From positions 1 to 22,096 of IMG/VR virus record IMGVR_UViG_3300025300_000110: a stretch of DNA of 22,096 bases; one strand, 5' to 3'. Below are positions 15,299 through 21,459 of this stretch, one piece after another. This stretch comes from a virus. Below the pieces are notes generated by a model. It did not search any database. It saw only the letters and a list, made by a program, of their open reading frames with translations, and was not told where the DNA came from. A program made the translations under genes and the position numbers. Within the stretch, counting starts at the first letter, position 1, and each line of letters opens with the position of its first letter.

Positions 15299-15705
15299 GC
15301 GTGCCCGCCGCCATCGTGCTGGCGGGGATCGAGAGGGCGGGCCTACCTGCGCCGGTGGCAGAATTCAGGTTTCACCCGGTGCGGCGTTGGCGACTGGACT
15401 ATGCGTGGCCCGAAGGGTTCGTGGCCCTGGAGGTGGAGGGGGGCGTATGGTCGCGGGGCCGACATACACGGCCGACGGGATTTCTCAAGGACATAGAAAA
15501 ATACAACACCGCGACGGCCCTGGGGTGGGCCATCATCAGGTGCACGCCGCAGACAATCCTGGCCGACGACACGCTGTCCTGGTTGCACATGGCCCTGCTC
15601 GATGTCGAGGTGGTCGAACATACCCTGGGCGACGACAAAAGCGGCCCAAACGCAGTTCGCCACGGCGACGCGTGGCGGCAGATCACTAGGAAAATGCCCC
15701 TATGA
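15295..15705 (+). CDS. VSR-like / PD-(D/E)XK nuclease
   Basis: The 136-aa product shows the small-nuclease pattern: E23, RRWRLDYAWPE with D35, then ALEVEGG with E46 and E48, GRHTR, and EKYN with K69, followed by GWAIIRCTP. This is the arrangement of VSR/endonuclease-like proteins often found in phages and prophages (x-D-x-A-W ... v-E-i-E-G-G). Possible roles are Holliday-junction processing or cleavage of recombination intermediates; the substrate cannot be told from sequence. ATG 15295 overlaps the previous stop (ATGA), and its own stop overlaps the integrase start by ATGA, so all three genes are coupled. Confidence 0.78.
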   Translation: MSVPAAIVLAGIERAGLPAPVAEFRFHPVRRWRLDYAWPEGFVALEVEGGVWSRGRHTRPTGFLKDIEKYNTATALGWAIIRCTPQTILADDTLSWLHMALLDVEVVEHTLGDDKSGPNAVRHGDAWRQITRKMPL

Positions 15706-16790
15706 AAGAAAACCCGACGAAACCATGCGTCTGCGGCAATTATTGGCGAACCTTCTGGACCGACGGCGACGGCCGCCGCCGATCCCATAGCCTGGGGCCA
15801 GTCGCCACCCTGACCGAGCCCCAGGCGAGGCGGAAATGGCGGGCCTGGGCGAAAACGGATTACCTGTTGGCGTCGCGTGGCGTCACCCCCCAGACCGTCG
15901 CCGCCGCCGTGTCGCAATGGATCGAGCATTGCCGTGGCTATTACCGTCGACCCGACGGCAGCGATACCGGCGAAGCGTCGGCCTGTGCGTCGGCGCTGCG
16001 TTGGCTCGTTCGGCAGCACGGCGACCTGGCACCCGGCGACCTGCGACCCAGTCACCTGGAAGCGCTCCAGATCCACATGGCCGCCTGCAACGTCGCGCGG
16101 ACCACGATCAACAGCTATTCCAACCGGTGCAGGCGTTGGGCGAAATGGGCGGTACGCCGCGATCTGGCGCCGCCCGACCTGGCGACCGGCTGGCAGGCAG
16201 TGCCGAACCTTCGACGCGGCAGGACCGACGCCAGGGAAACCGACGGCCGGCCGCCGGTGGGTCGCGTGGTCTTCGCCGTGACGGTCGACCATCTGGGGCG
16301 AACCGAGTTCGCCGACCTGGTGCCGCTGGTTCATTTGCTCTGGCATACCGGGGCCAGGCCGTCGGAGCTATGCACCATGCGGGGCGAGGACATCGACCGA
16401 AGCACCACGCCCTGGGTCTACAGACCGACGCGGCACAAGACCGAACGAAGTTCTGGCCGCGTGATCCAGTTCGGGCCCCAGGCACGGGCCCACCTGGAAC
16501 CCCTGTCGGCCTTGGTGGATGGCGGTCCATGTTTCGAGGTCAGGGGGCAGCCGGTGACGCAGCGAATCCTACGCAACGCAATACGGCACGCCTGCGACCT
16601 GGCCGACGTCGAGGCGTGGACCCCTTACCAGTTGAGGCACGCAGCCCTGGAGCGTATCGAGGAGGCATACGGCCGAACCGGTGCCATGAGGGTGGCGGGC
16701 CACCAGGCGGCCGCGACGACCGACCACTATGTGCGGGTTCAGCGTGCGAACGAACAAGAAGCGGCGACGATTGCTGAGGCGATCGGCTGA
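15702..16790 (+). CDS. int: Tyrosine recombinase (phage integrase)
   Basis: The 362-aa product integrates or excises the phage genome. The N-terminal region contains a SAM-like core-binding segment (TVAAAVSQWIEHC to WAVRRDLAP). The C-terminal catalytic domain shows R219 (HTGARPSEL), K246 (RHKTERS), Y309-Q-L-R312-H, H334 (AGHQ) and the nucleophile Y343 (TTDHY). At the usual HxxR site the first histidine is replaced by tyrosine (YQLRH), a variant also seen in planctomycete integrases; the other key residues are present, so it is probably active. It overlaps the nuclease gene by ATGA. Adjacent attachment sites are not visible. Confidence 0.93.
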   Translation: MKENPTKPCVCGNYWRTFWTDGDGRRRSHSLGPVATLTEPQARRKWRAWAKTDYLLASRGVTPQTVAAAVSQWIEHCRGYYRRPDGSDTGEASACASALRWLVRQHGDLAPGDLRPSHLEALQIHMAACNVARTTINSYSNRCRRWAKWAVRRDLAPPDLATGWQAVPNLRRGRTDARETDGRPPVGRVVFAVTVDHLGRTEFADLVPLVHLLWHTGARPSELCTMRGEDIDRSTTPWVYRPTRHKTERSSGRVIQFGPQARAHLEPLSALVDGGPCFEVRGQPVTQRILRNAIRHACDLADVEAWTPYQLRHAALERIEEAYGRTGAMRVAGHQAAATTDHYVRVQRANEQEAATIAEAIG

Positions 16791-16834
16791 CGATCGGCGC
16801 TGCGTTGATTGTGCATCACGGGCAACATCAAGCC

Positions 16835-18037
16835 ATGGCGAAACAGCAGGGAAACAGGGCCGCGTCTTGTCAACCCCAACAAAAGCGGCTATCAGTTGGG
16901 AGCCTGTTCGCGGGGATCGGGGGCCTGGAACTGGGCCTGGAGCGCTGCGGCATGGGCGTGCGGTGGCAAGTGGAAATCGACCCGTGGTGCCGCAAGGTAT
17001 TGGCGAAACATTGGCCCGACGTGGAGCGACACGATGACATCAAAACATGGCCCAAACCCGACACCGAGCGCGTTGACGTCATCTGCGGGGGATTCCCCTG
17101 CCAGGACATCAGCACGGCAGGCAAGGGCGCAGGCCTGGCCGGTGCCCGATCTGGCCTGTTCTACGAGGCCATGCGGGTCGTTCGCGACCTGGAACCCCGA
17201 TACATCCTCCTGGAGAACGTCTCAGCGCTGCTTGTTCGGGGGATGGATTCCGTACTCGGAGAGCTGGCCCAGGTCGGGATGGATGCGGTCTGGCATTGCG
17301 TCACGGCTGCCAGTGTTGGTGCCCCTCACCGCCGCGACCGCGTGTTCATCATCGGATACAGGCCCGGCGATGTGGCCGACACCGAGGGCCACCGAGTACA
17401 AGAATCCGGGGATGTCGATAGCGAAACGGGAAAAGGGAATGCCCCCAGAGAATCTGACGGAAGCAGTGAAAATGTGGCCGACACCGAGAGCGTGCTCAAT
17501 AATGGCAAACCAGAAAATAACGCCGGAATTGGGGCAACGGGGCAACAGAAATCTAGAGGAAGAGGTCGCCAGACAAATGTGGCCGACACCAGGGGGCAAG
17601 GTGCACCCGAATGTGATCGACCCCGACGATCTGGTGAATCGACTGGGGGAACCCCTGAAACAAGGGGAAAAACCCCACGACCGTCGAACGGGGCGCCCTG
17701 TGCAGACATGTCTACCGGATGCGGTCAAGCTCTGGCCGACCCCGACAGCGTCGGCCCACAAGGGCAGCGGGCAAACAGGCACGATGCGCGACCGACTCGA
17801 TTATGCAGCGGAACGGCCCGAGGGGGAGCGCATTTCTGGGCAGCTGAACCCGCAGTGGGTCGAGTGGCTCATGGGATTCCCCGCCGGGTGGACCGACTTA
17901 GAGGGCTAGGAAACGCCGTGGTGCCCCAGGTGGCTCAGTTCGTAGGCGAAATGCTTCTGGATATTCACCGGGGACAAATCCCGGCGCCTGGAGTGTCGGT
18001 TTACCCCCTTCGCGAAACCGACATCAAACCGACATGA
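16835..18037 (+). CDS. DNA cytosine-C5 methyltransferase (Dcm-like)
   Basis: The product adds a methyl group to C5 of cytosine in a specific DNA sequence, often protecting phage DNA from host restriction. The 400-aa product shows motif I LFAGIGGLELG (24-34), motif IV CGGFPCQD with catalytic C89, motif VI ENVSAL (E127), motif VIII APHRRDRVFIIG, and motif X GLGNAVVPQ with N360. Between about residues 170 and 330 lies a low-complexity target-recognition stretch with repeated VADT. ATG 16835 is chosen because the upstream TTG (16805) adds nothing family-like. The same DNA is also open and family-like in the +1 frame (see 17370-17909). Ends 45 bp past the motif X region plus a short tail. Confidence 0.92.
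   Translation: MAKQQGNRAASCQPQQKRLSVGSLFAGIGGLELGLERCGMGVRWQVEIDPWCRKVLAKHWPDVERHDDIKTWPKPDTERVDVICGGFPCQDISTAGKGAGLAGARSGLFYEAMRVVRDLEPRYILLENVSALLVRGMDSVLGELAQVGMDAVWHCVTAASVGAPHRRDRVFIIGYRPGDVADTEGHRVQESGDVDSETGKGNAPRESDGSSENVADTESVLNNGKPENNAGIGATGQQKSRGRGRQTNVADTRGQGAPECDRPRRSGESTGGTPETRGKTPRPSNGAPCADMSTGCGQALADPDSVGPQGQRANRHDARPTRLCSGTARGGAHFWAAEPAVGRVAHGIPRRVDRLRGLGNAVVPQVAQFVGEMLLDIHRGQIPAPGVSVYPLRETDIKPT
17370..17909 (+). CDS. Overlapping frame: methyltransferase-type WPTP/LNPxWVEWLMGFP C-terminal domain
   Basis: In the +1 frame relative to the methyltransferase, from ATG 17370, the DNA encodes a 179-aa sequence with four WPTP motifs (MWPTPRAT, MWPTPRAC, MWPTPGGK, LWPTPTAS) and the ending SGQLNPQWVEWLMGFPAGWT. 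This pattern is typical of the C terminus of one class of phage cytosine methyltransferases (recollection of the family, not a search). It would require internal initiation or a +1 shift near 17358-17370. It lacks motif X, which lies only in the other frame downstream of this stop. It may be a real second product, an alternative C terminus, or a relic of an older frame. Confidence 0.55.
   Translation: MWPTPRATEYKNPGMSIAKREKGMPPENLTEAVKMWPTPRACSIMANQKITPELGQRGNRNLEEEVARQMWPTPGGKVHPNVIDPDDLVNRLGEPLKQGEKPHDRRTGRPVQTCLPDAVKLWPTPTASAHKGSGQTGTMRDRLDYAAERPEGERISGQLNPQWVEWLMGFPAGWTDLEG
17373..17743 (+). repeat. Four copies of TGGCCGACMCC in both-frame coding region
   Basis: TGGCCGACACC occurs at 17373, 17475 and 17580, and TGGCCGACCCC at 17733. 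Gaps are 102, 105 and 153 bp, all multiples of three, so the repeats keep phase in both frames, reading VADT (LADP in the last copy) in one and WPTP in the other. Confidence 0.8.
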
Positions 18038-18056
18038 AACAGACAAAACCGACAAA
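18015..18056 (+). repeat. AAACCGACA-type direct repeats
   Basis: AAACCGACA lies at 18015, 18026 and 18046, with one variant AAACAGACA at 18037. The first three have 11-bp spacing, the last 9 bp. They span the end of the methyltransferase gene and the following gap, so they could be coding-region accidents or iteron-like binding sites. Confidence 0.5.
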
Positions 18057-18057
18057 C

Positions 18058-18119
18058 GCGGGGAAAAACCCCCGCCGCCCCATTCTGGCACCGCGGGGGG
18101 GAATGTTTCCCCCCTGCGG
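18058..18119 (+). other. Two G+C-rich hairpins after the methyltransferase gene
   Basis: The first stem is GCGGGG (18058-18063) with CCCCGC (18070-18075) around a 6-nt A-rich loop. The second is an 11-bp stem (18091-18101 with 18109-18119, one G-T pair) around the 7-nt loop AATGTTT. Neither has a T tract after it. They lie in the 114-bp gap before the next gene and may be Rho-dependent terminator or regulatory structures. Confidence 0.5.
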
Positions 18120-18151
18120 GGGGCGCATTCGCCAGAAACGGAAAAAGACCG

Positions 18152-18574
18152 ATGGCAGGAAGACCACCAGCAAATGACGAGATAACGCGATCCTTGACGA
18201 TGGTCCGAATCGAATTCATGATCCCCGACCCCGAGCAGGGCGGCGACCTTCTCCGCGATCAAATCCAGGCGGTGCTGCTCGCCATGGAGGAGGCCCGCCC
18301 CCACCTGGGGGCCCATGTCACCGCCCGCATCATGGCCGTCGACCGAAGCGGCGACGTCTGGTGGAGCCCGTCATACGAACCCCTGGTCATGCTGTCGACC
18401 TGGGACACCTCGACCCTCGACGCGTGCCCAGAGTGCGGCGTCGACATCACGCAGCTGGAACCCCTCTGGCACTGGTGCAGACGTGACGGGGCACGATGTT
18501 ATTGTTCGCAGGAATGTCTTCGTCGGGCGATGGTCGCCGCCGCCGACCCGTGCCCGAGAGGGGGTGAAGCATGA
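18152..18574 (+). CDS. Hypothetical zinc-finger protein
   Basis: The 140-aa product has an N-terminal alpha/beta part (LTMVRIEFMIPDPEQGGDLLRDQIQAVLLAMEEARPHLG) and a C-terminal metal-binding segment with CPECG, then WHWC, GARCYC and CSQEC, enough ligands for one or two zinc sites. No family recognised; a protein-protein or nucleic-acid binding role is possible. It begins at ATG 18152 with GGAAAAAG a few bases upstream and overlaps the next gene by ATGA. Confidence 0.75.
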   Translation: MAGRPPANDEITRSLTMVRIEFMIPDPEQGGDLLRDQIQAVLLAMEEARPHLGAHVTARIMAVDRSGDVWWSPSYEPLVMLSTWDTSTLDACPECGVDITQLEPLWHWCRRDGARCYCSQECLRRAMVAAADPCPRGGEA

Positions 18575-18783
18575 AAATCAAACGCATATCGTGCGCCCAG
18601 CGGGTCTGGGTGCTGGACTACCTGGAGCGGTACAAGCACCTGACGCCCCTCCAGGCCCTGAAGGGCGGCGGGATCATGCGATTGTCCGCCAGGATCGGCG
18701 AATTGCGCAACCAGGGCCACAACATACGCACCGAGATGGCCGTCGAGCGTGGCCGCCGGTTCGCCCGCTATTGGCTGGAATGA
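18571..18783 (+). CDS. HTH_39-type helix-turn-helix protein
   Basis: The 70-aa product matches the small phage helix-turn-helix family HTH_39: VLDYLERYKHLTPLQALKGG, then GIMRLSARIGELRNQGHNI, then a C-terminal basic RRFARYWLE strand. Family members are common in phages and prophages and are usually of unknown role. Its DNA-binding character and its position right beside the repeat array that begins at 18784 make it a candidate for the protein that binds those repeats, but this is inference. It starts at the ATGA overlap with the previous gene. Confidence 0.85.
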   Translation: MKIKRISCAQRVWVLDYLERYKHLTPLQALKGGGIMRLSARIGELRNQGHNIRTEMAVERGRRFARYWLE

Positions 18784-18786
18784 CCT

Positions 18787-18867
18787 AGATCCGATCTAGA
18801 TCCGAATCGGCCAGGAAAGATCCGAAAAAGATCCGAATCGGCCAGGAAAGATCCGATCTAGACCCGA
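18787..18867. repeat. AGATCCGA iterons, phased 11/20 bp
   Basis: AGATCCGA occurs at 18787, 18798, 18818, 18829 and 18849, with AGACCCGA at 18860. The distances alternate 11, 20, 11, 20, 11 bp. Two identical 28-bp blocks (18798-18825 and 18829-18856) account for the pattern, period 31 bp, about three helical turns. Further AGATCC sites lie at 19021 and 19041. Confidence 0.9.
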
Positions 18868-18989
18868 TCATTTTAGTTTCACGGCGTCATTTTAGTTTCA
18901 TTTGGGTTTCATTTGGGTTTCATTTTAGCTTTAGAGCTTCATTTGACCTTCATTTGACCTTCATTTGACCTTCATTTTAGCTTCGCAAG
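18868..18989. repeat. AT-rich TCATTT array with 11-bp period
   Basis: TCATTT starts at 18868, 18887, 18898, 18909, 18920, 18939, 18950, 18961 and 18972. The gaps are 19, 11, 11, 11, 19, 11, 11 and 11 bp. Full units include TTTCATTTGGG twice and CTTCATTTGAC three times. By hand count the roughly 120-bp tract is about 35 percent G+C, far below the coding regions around it. It could act as a DNA unwinding element or a bent-DNA site. Confidence 0.9.
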
Positions 18990-19022
18990 ATGCAACCTAG
19001 ATGCAACCTAGATGCAACCTAG
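18990..19022. repeat. Three tandem ATGCAACCTAG 11-mers
   Basis: Three perfect copies of ATGCAACCTAG start at 18990, 19001 and 19012 and continue the 11-bp phase of the TCATTT array. The array is bounded on both sides by an ACCTAGATCC sequence (18783 and 19017). The following CCAAATGA (19025-19032) is an inverted copy of TCATTTGG. Confidence 0.92.
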
Positions 19023-19047
19023 ATCCAAATGAGCCCGAAAAGATCCA

Positions 19048-19139
19048 AATCGGCACATACCACGGATTTCTCAGGGTCGACCCTGAGAACAGGAATCGGC
19101 ACATACCACGAATTTCTCAGGGTCGACCCTGAGAACAGG
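19048..19139. repeat. 46-bp tandem direct repeat carrying 22-bp palindromes
   Basis: Copies 19048-19093 and 19094-19139 differ by one base (G19065 against A19111). Each contains a perfect 22-bp palindrome whose core is CTCAGGGTCGACCCTGAG (19068-19089 and 19114-19135). As DNA it suits a dimeric repressor; as RNA each makes a 9-bp hairpin with a 4-nt loop. It ends a few bases before the ribosome-binding site of the next gene. Confidence 0.92.
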
Positions 19140-19148
19140 AAATCCCCG

Positions 19149-19577
19149 ATGGAAACCATCCAAATCATTGAGAATTACAAGAGCGACAAGGCCCGCGACC
19201 TGGAGGTGGCCCAGGGCCATTCCAAGACCGCCGAAGCGAACCTGACGGCAGCAGAACGGGCCCTGGCCGACGCTACCATGCGCCAATTCGTTTGTCGGTT
19301 GCGGATGGCCCCCCATATAATGGTGCCAGGCGACGTTCTGGCACTAGGGGCTGTATGTATGCGTGTTCTTTTGTCGGTTCTGGCGGCCGCAATCCTGGCA
19401 GGATGCGTGCCCGCCGATCGTGCGTTTCGGGAGGTTGAGGGGCCCGCAAAGCTTGGCATCATGTCGCCCTGGGGCGTCTCTATGAGCGTCGACATAGAGG
19501 AGGGCGGCCGCTACTTCGCAGGCCCCGAGTTCGACAGCGTCGACCTGTATCACGCAGGAGACGCGACCGATGAGTGA
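19149..19577 (+). CDS. Hypothetical protein with internal lipoprotein start
   Basis: From ATG 19149 (AGGAAA just upstream, right after the palindromic repeats) the frame is open for 142 aa. The first part is a charged helix likely to form a coiled coil (METIQIIENYKSDKARDLE to LADATM). Residues from 71 are a lipoprotein signal (see 19359). Either this is one protein with an internal membrane segment, or the region is a nested pair in one frame where the second start gives a lipoprotein. No family recognised. It overlaps the next gene by eight bases. Confidence 0.55.
   Translation: METIQIIENYKSDKARDLEVAQGHSKTAEANLTAAERALADATMRQFVCRLRMAPHIMVPGDVLALGAVCMRVLLSVLAAAILAGCVPADRAFREVEGPAKLGIMSPWGVSMSVDIEEGGRYFAGPEFDSVDLYHAGDATDE
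19359..19577 (+). CDS. Small lipoprotein (candidate outer-spanin-like or surface lipoprotein)
   Basis: From the in-frame ATG 19359 the 72-aa product has a classic lipoprotein signal: MRVLL, a hydrophobic core SVLAAAILAG, and the lipobox LAGC with the cysteine at residue 16. AGGGG at 19346-19350 lies eight bases upstream. The mature part is about 57 aa with GIMSPWGVSMSVDIEEGGRY. Phages use such lipoproteins as outer spanins in lysis or for superinfection exclusion; nothing here separates these. It is followed directly by a small coiled-coil protein and a membrane micropeptide. Confidence 0.62.
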   Translation: MRVLLSVLAAAILAGCVPADRAFREVEGPAKLGIMSPWGVSMSVDIEEGGRYFAGPEFDSVDLYHAGDATDE

Positions 19578-19827
19578 GAACGCATATCGCCGAATCCAGC
19601 AGACGGCCATCGCCCTGGTGCTGGCCCTGGTCGGTGCCGACGCGGGCCAGGATCTACTGGGCGCCGGGGGCACCTACCCCACCGACCGAAAATTCATACT
19701 GGAGCAGCTGGCAGAAACCGACCAGCGCCTTGACCACGTCGCCACGCAACTGGCGACGGTGGCCGAGGCCCAGGCCAGCCTGGCCGCCACGCTTGAGACG
19801 TATATAAGAATGGATACGCCAGAATGA
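19570..19827 (+). CDS. Small protein with hydrophobic N terminus and coiled coil
   Basis: The 85-aa product has a weakly hydrophobic stretch near the N terminus (TAIALVLALVGADAGQ) and a C-terminal helix rich in heptad Leu/Ala (ILEQLAETDQRLDHVATQLATVAEAQASLAATLETYI), a probable coiled coil. No family recognised. The layout (short membrane-near segment plus periplasmic-type coiled coil, next to a lipoprotein) is reminiscent of inner-membrane partners in two-part spanins, but the hydrophobic segment is weak, so I only note it. The gene overlaps its neighbours (8 bp upstream, ATGA downstream). Confidence 0.68.
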   Translation: MSENAYRRIQQTAIALVLALVGADAGQDLLGAGGTYPTDRKFILEQLAETDQRLDHVATQLATVAEAQASLAATLETYIRMDTPE

Positions 19828-19904
19828 GCACCCGAGAACTGCTGATAGTCGTGGCCGCCGGTCTGGTGGTCGTTTGCCTCGCCCTCGCGTGTTGTTGGAG
19901 CTAA
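19824..19904 (+). CDS. 26-aa single-pass membrane peptide
   Basis: The peptide starts MSTRELLIVV and consists mostly of one hydrophobic helix (about residues 6-24), ending ACCWS with two cysteines. It begins at an ATGA overlap with the previous gene, and the next gene starts 5 bp after its stop, with GGAG (19897-19900) inside its end as that gene's ribosome-binding site. The tight packing supports that it is real. Function unknown; too short for a family call. Confidence 0.6.
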   Translation: MSTRELLIVVAAGLVVVCLALACCWS

Positions 19905-19908
19905 ACCC

Positions 19909-20400
19909 ATGCCAGGCGGCCCCATTTATCCATGCAGCGCCTACCCGGTCGACGCGGGCCTGGTATTTCAACGCGTACACGTCGGTGCTGGCGCCAATTC
20001 CAAGCAAGACGTCGGGTTGGGCGTCGCCGACGCCACCACACTGAACGCCAACGGCACCTGGCGACTGCGGTTCGGCGTGCCGCCCAAGTTGCCGACGGGC
20101 ACGTGCAAGCTGCGGCTATGGAGCCTGGCAAACGCGACTTCTGGCGTGCTCAAGTTCGGCGTCAACTGGGCCAGCATCGCCGCCGAGGAGAGCCCGAGCG
20201 GTGCCACGCTCCAGGCCGAGGGCACGCAGACGATCACCTGGGCAGCAAGCGACAACGACGTATATAAGGTTACTGACGTCACCCTTGACGGCGACACGGT
20301 CGTGGCGGGCGAAATGATCGCCCTGGACCTGACGTTCGAGGATACCGGGACCACGCTGGCCGTCGCATCTACGCATTACGCCACAATATTGTGGGAATGA
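19909..20400 (+). CDS. Unrecognised beta-rich protein, probable virion appendage
   Basis: The 163-aa product is rich in Thr, Ala, Gly and Val, with alternating patterns expected of beta strands (TWRLRFGVPPKLPTGTCKLRLW, TLQAEGTQTITWAAS, MIALDLTFEDTGTTLAVAS). No membrane segment. I do not recognise it. Its neighbours are other beta-rich and lectin-like genes, which suggests a fibre or baseplate component. GGAG at 19897-19900 precedes ATG 19909. It ends two bases before the next start codon. Confidence 0.7.
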   Translation: MPGGPIYPCSAYPVDAGLVFQRVHVGAGANSKQDVGLGVADATTLNANGTWRLRFGVPPKLPTGTCKLRLWSLANATSGVLKFGVNWASIAAEESPSGATLQAEGTQTITWAASDNDVYKVTDVTLDGDTVVAGEMIALDLTFEDTGTTLAVASTHYATILWE

Positions 20401-20401
20401 C

Positions 20402-20647
20402 ATGTTGAACGCCGACGAAATCACCGCAACGGTTCGCAAATTCGCACGCGTGGCATACGCCGACGCGCCAGCCAGCAGCGACGTGGAAACCATCGCCGCC
20501 GCCGTGGTCGCCGTCGACGCCCAGGTCGACCAGGCCAGCGCCGACTGGCTGGCAGCGATGCCTGGTCAGTTCGCCGAGGAGGCGACGACCGACCAAAAAC
20601 GCGCCTTGATTGCGTGCGTAGTCGCCGCGAGAAATGGCGTCGAATAA
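20402..20647 (+). CDS. Small helical hypothetical protein
   Basis: The 81-aa product is acidic and alanine-rich (MLNADEITATVRKFARVAYADAPASSDVETIAAAVVAVDAQVDQ), probably all-helical, with no signal or membrane segment. No family recognised. Its stop codon overlaps the ATG of the lectin-like gene by one base, and its start lies 2 bp after the previous stop, so it is part of the same operon. It might be a small partner of the appendage proteins. Confidence 0.68.
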   Translation: MLNADEITATVRKFARVAYADAPASSDVETIAAAVVAVDAQVDQASADWLAAMPGQFAEEATTDQKRALIACVVAARNGVE

Positions 20648-21459
20648 TGGCACGCCTGTTCAACGGCACGAGCGAATTGCTGTCGACCACGTCGATTCCT
20701 GACGGGTCTTTGCCTATGACGTTCGGGGCCTGGGTCTACATGTCAGACGTATCGAGCGTGCAGACCGTGTTCTGTCTGGCTGACGCGAGCACAAACAACG
20801 TATTCGAGCGTTTGCAGCTGTCCGGTGCCACCCTGCGATTACGAACCAACGACGGCGGCAGCGGTCGCAACGTGATTAGCAGCGGCACCATGTCAGCAGG
20901 CACCTGGCAGCATTGCGTCGCCGTGGTCACGTCGGCCGCGTCGCGGACGGTCTATATAGACGGCGCCAACGCCGTGACCGGCACTAATTCGTTCACGCCA
21001 GCCCTGGCCCGTATGGCGATCGGTGCCACGATTCGGTCATCGGCATCGCAACATTTCCTGGCTGGCCGCATTGCCGACGCCTTTTTCTACGACGTCGCCC
21101 TGGGCGCCGATGAGGTGGCCGCCCTGGCCGCCGGTGCGTCGCCCCTGCTGGTTCGTTCGGGGAACCTGTTGGGCTATTGGCCCCTTTGGGGCATCGCATC
21201 GCCTGAGACGGACTATATGGGCAACACGTCGATGGCCCTGACGGGTTCGCCGTCGGCAGCTGACGGGCCGCCCATGGCGTCGAATTTCGCCGCTTCTGCG
21301 TCGATGCCTCAATCGGTTGAGGACATCACCCTGGGCCCCTACAGCGTGGCCGCTTCCAACAGCTACCAGGCAGGGTCGCCGACGTCGGAGCGATGGCAGG
21401 GCGGCGGGGTCATGAACGACGAATACCAGGCGGGAGGTGTCACCAGTGGCAGCGTCTAA
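20647..21459 (+). CDS. LamG/concanavalin-like lectin domain protein
   Basis: The 270-aa product carries a laminin-G-like, concanavalin A-type jelly-roll domain over about residues 1-190: LFNGTSELLSTTSIPDGSLPMTFGAWVY, then a TWQHCVAVVTSAASRTVYIDG block (the W-x-h-v-a-v-v... v-Y-v-D-G motif) and FLAGRIADAFFYDVALGADEVAALAAG. Such domains bind carbohydrate or protein ligands; in a phage they commonly sit in receptor-binding proteins. The C terminus ends with a Ser/Gly region (EYQAGGVTSGSV) that overlaps the next gene by 14 bp. ATG 20647 is preferred to the in-frame upstream start inside the previous gene. Confidence 0.85.
   Translation: MARLFNGTSELLSTTSIPDGSLPMTFGAWVYMSDVSSVQTVFCLADASTNNVFERLQLSGATLRLRTNDGGSGRNVISSGTMSAGTWQHCVAVVTSAASRTVYIDGANAVTGTNSFTPALARMAIGATIRSSASQHFLAGRIADAFFYDVALGADEVAALAAGASPLLVRSGNLLGYWPLWGIASPETDYMGNTSMALTGSPSAADGPPMASNFAASASMPQSVEDITLGPYSVAASNSYQAGSPTSERWQGGGVMNDEYQAGGVTSGSV

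Noticed and set aside
15399-16346. Long minus-strand ORF (315 aa) opposite the nuclease and integrase
   Set aside because: Both sense genes have conserved catalytic residues; the antisense product has no recognisable domain.
15836-16777. Second + frame ORF (313 aa) inside the integrase gene
   Set aside because: It has no integrase or other family motifs; unlike the methyltransferase case, only one frame is family-like.
18784-19148. CRISPR array
   Set aside because: The repeats are 8-11 bp and abut or are phased by whole turns; there are no unique spacers of uniform length and no cas genes.
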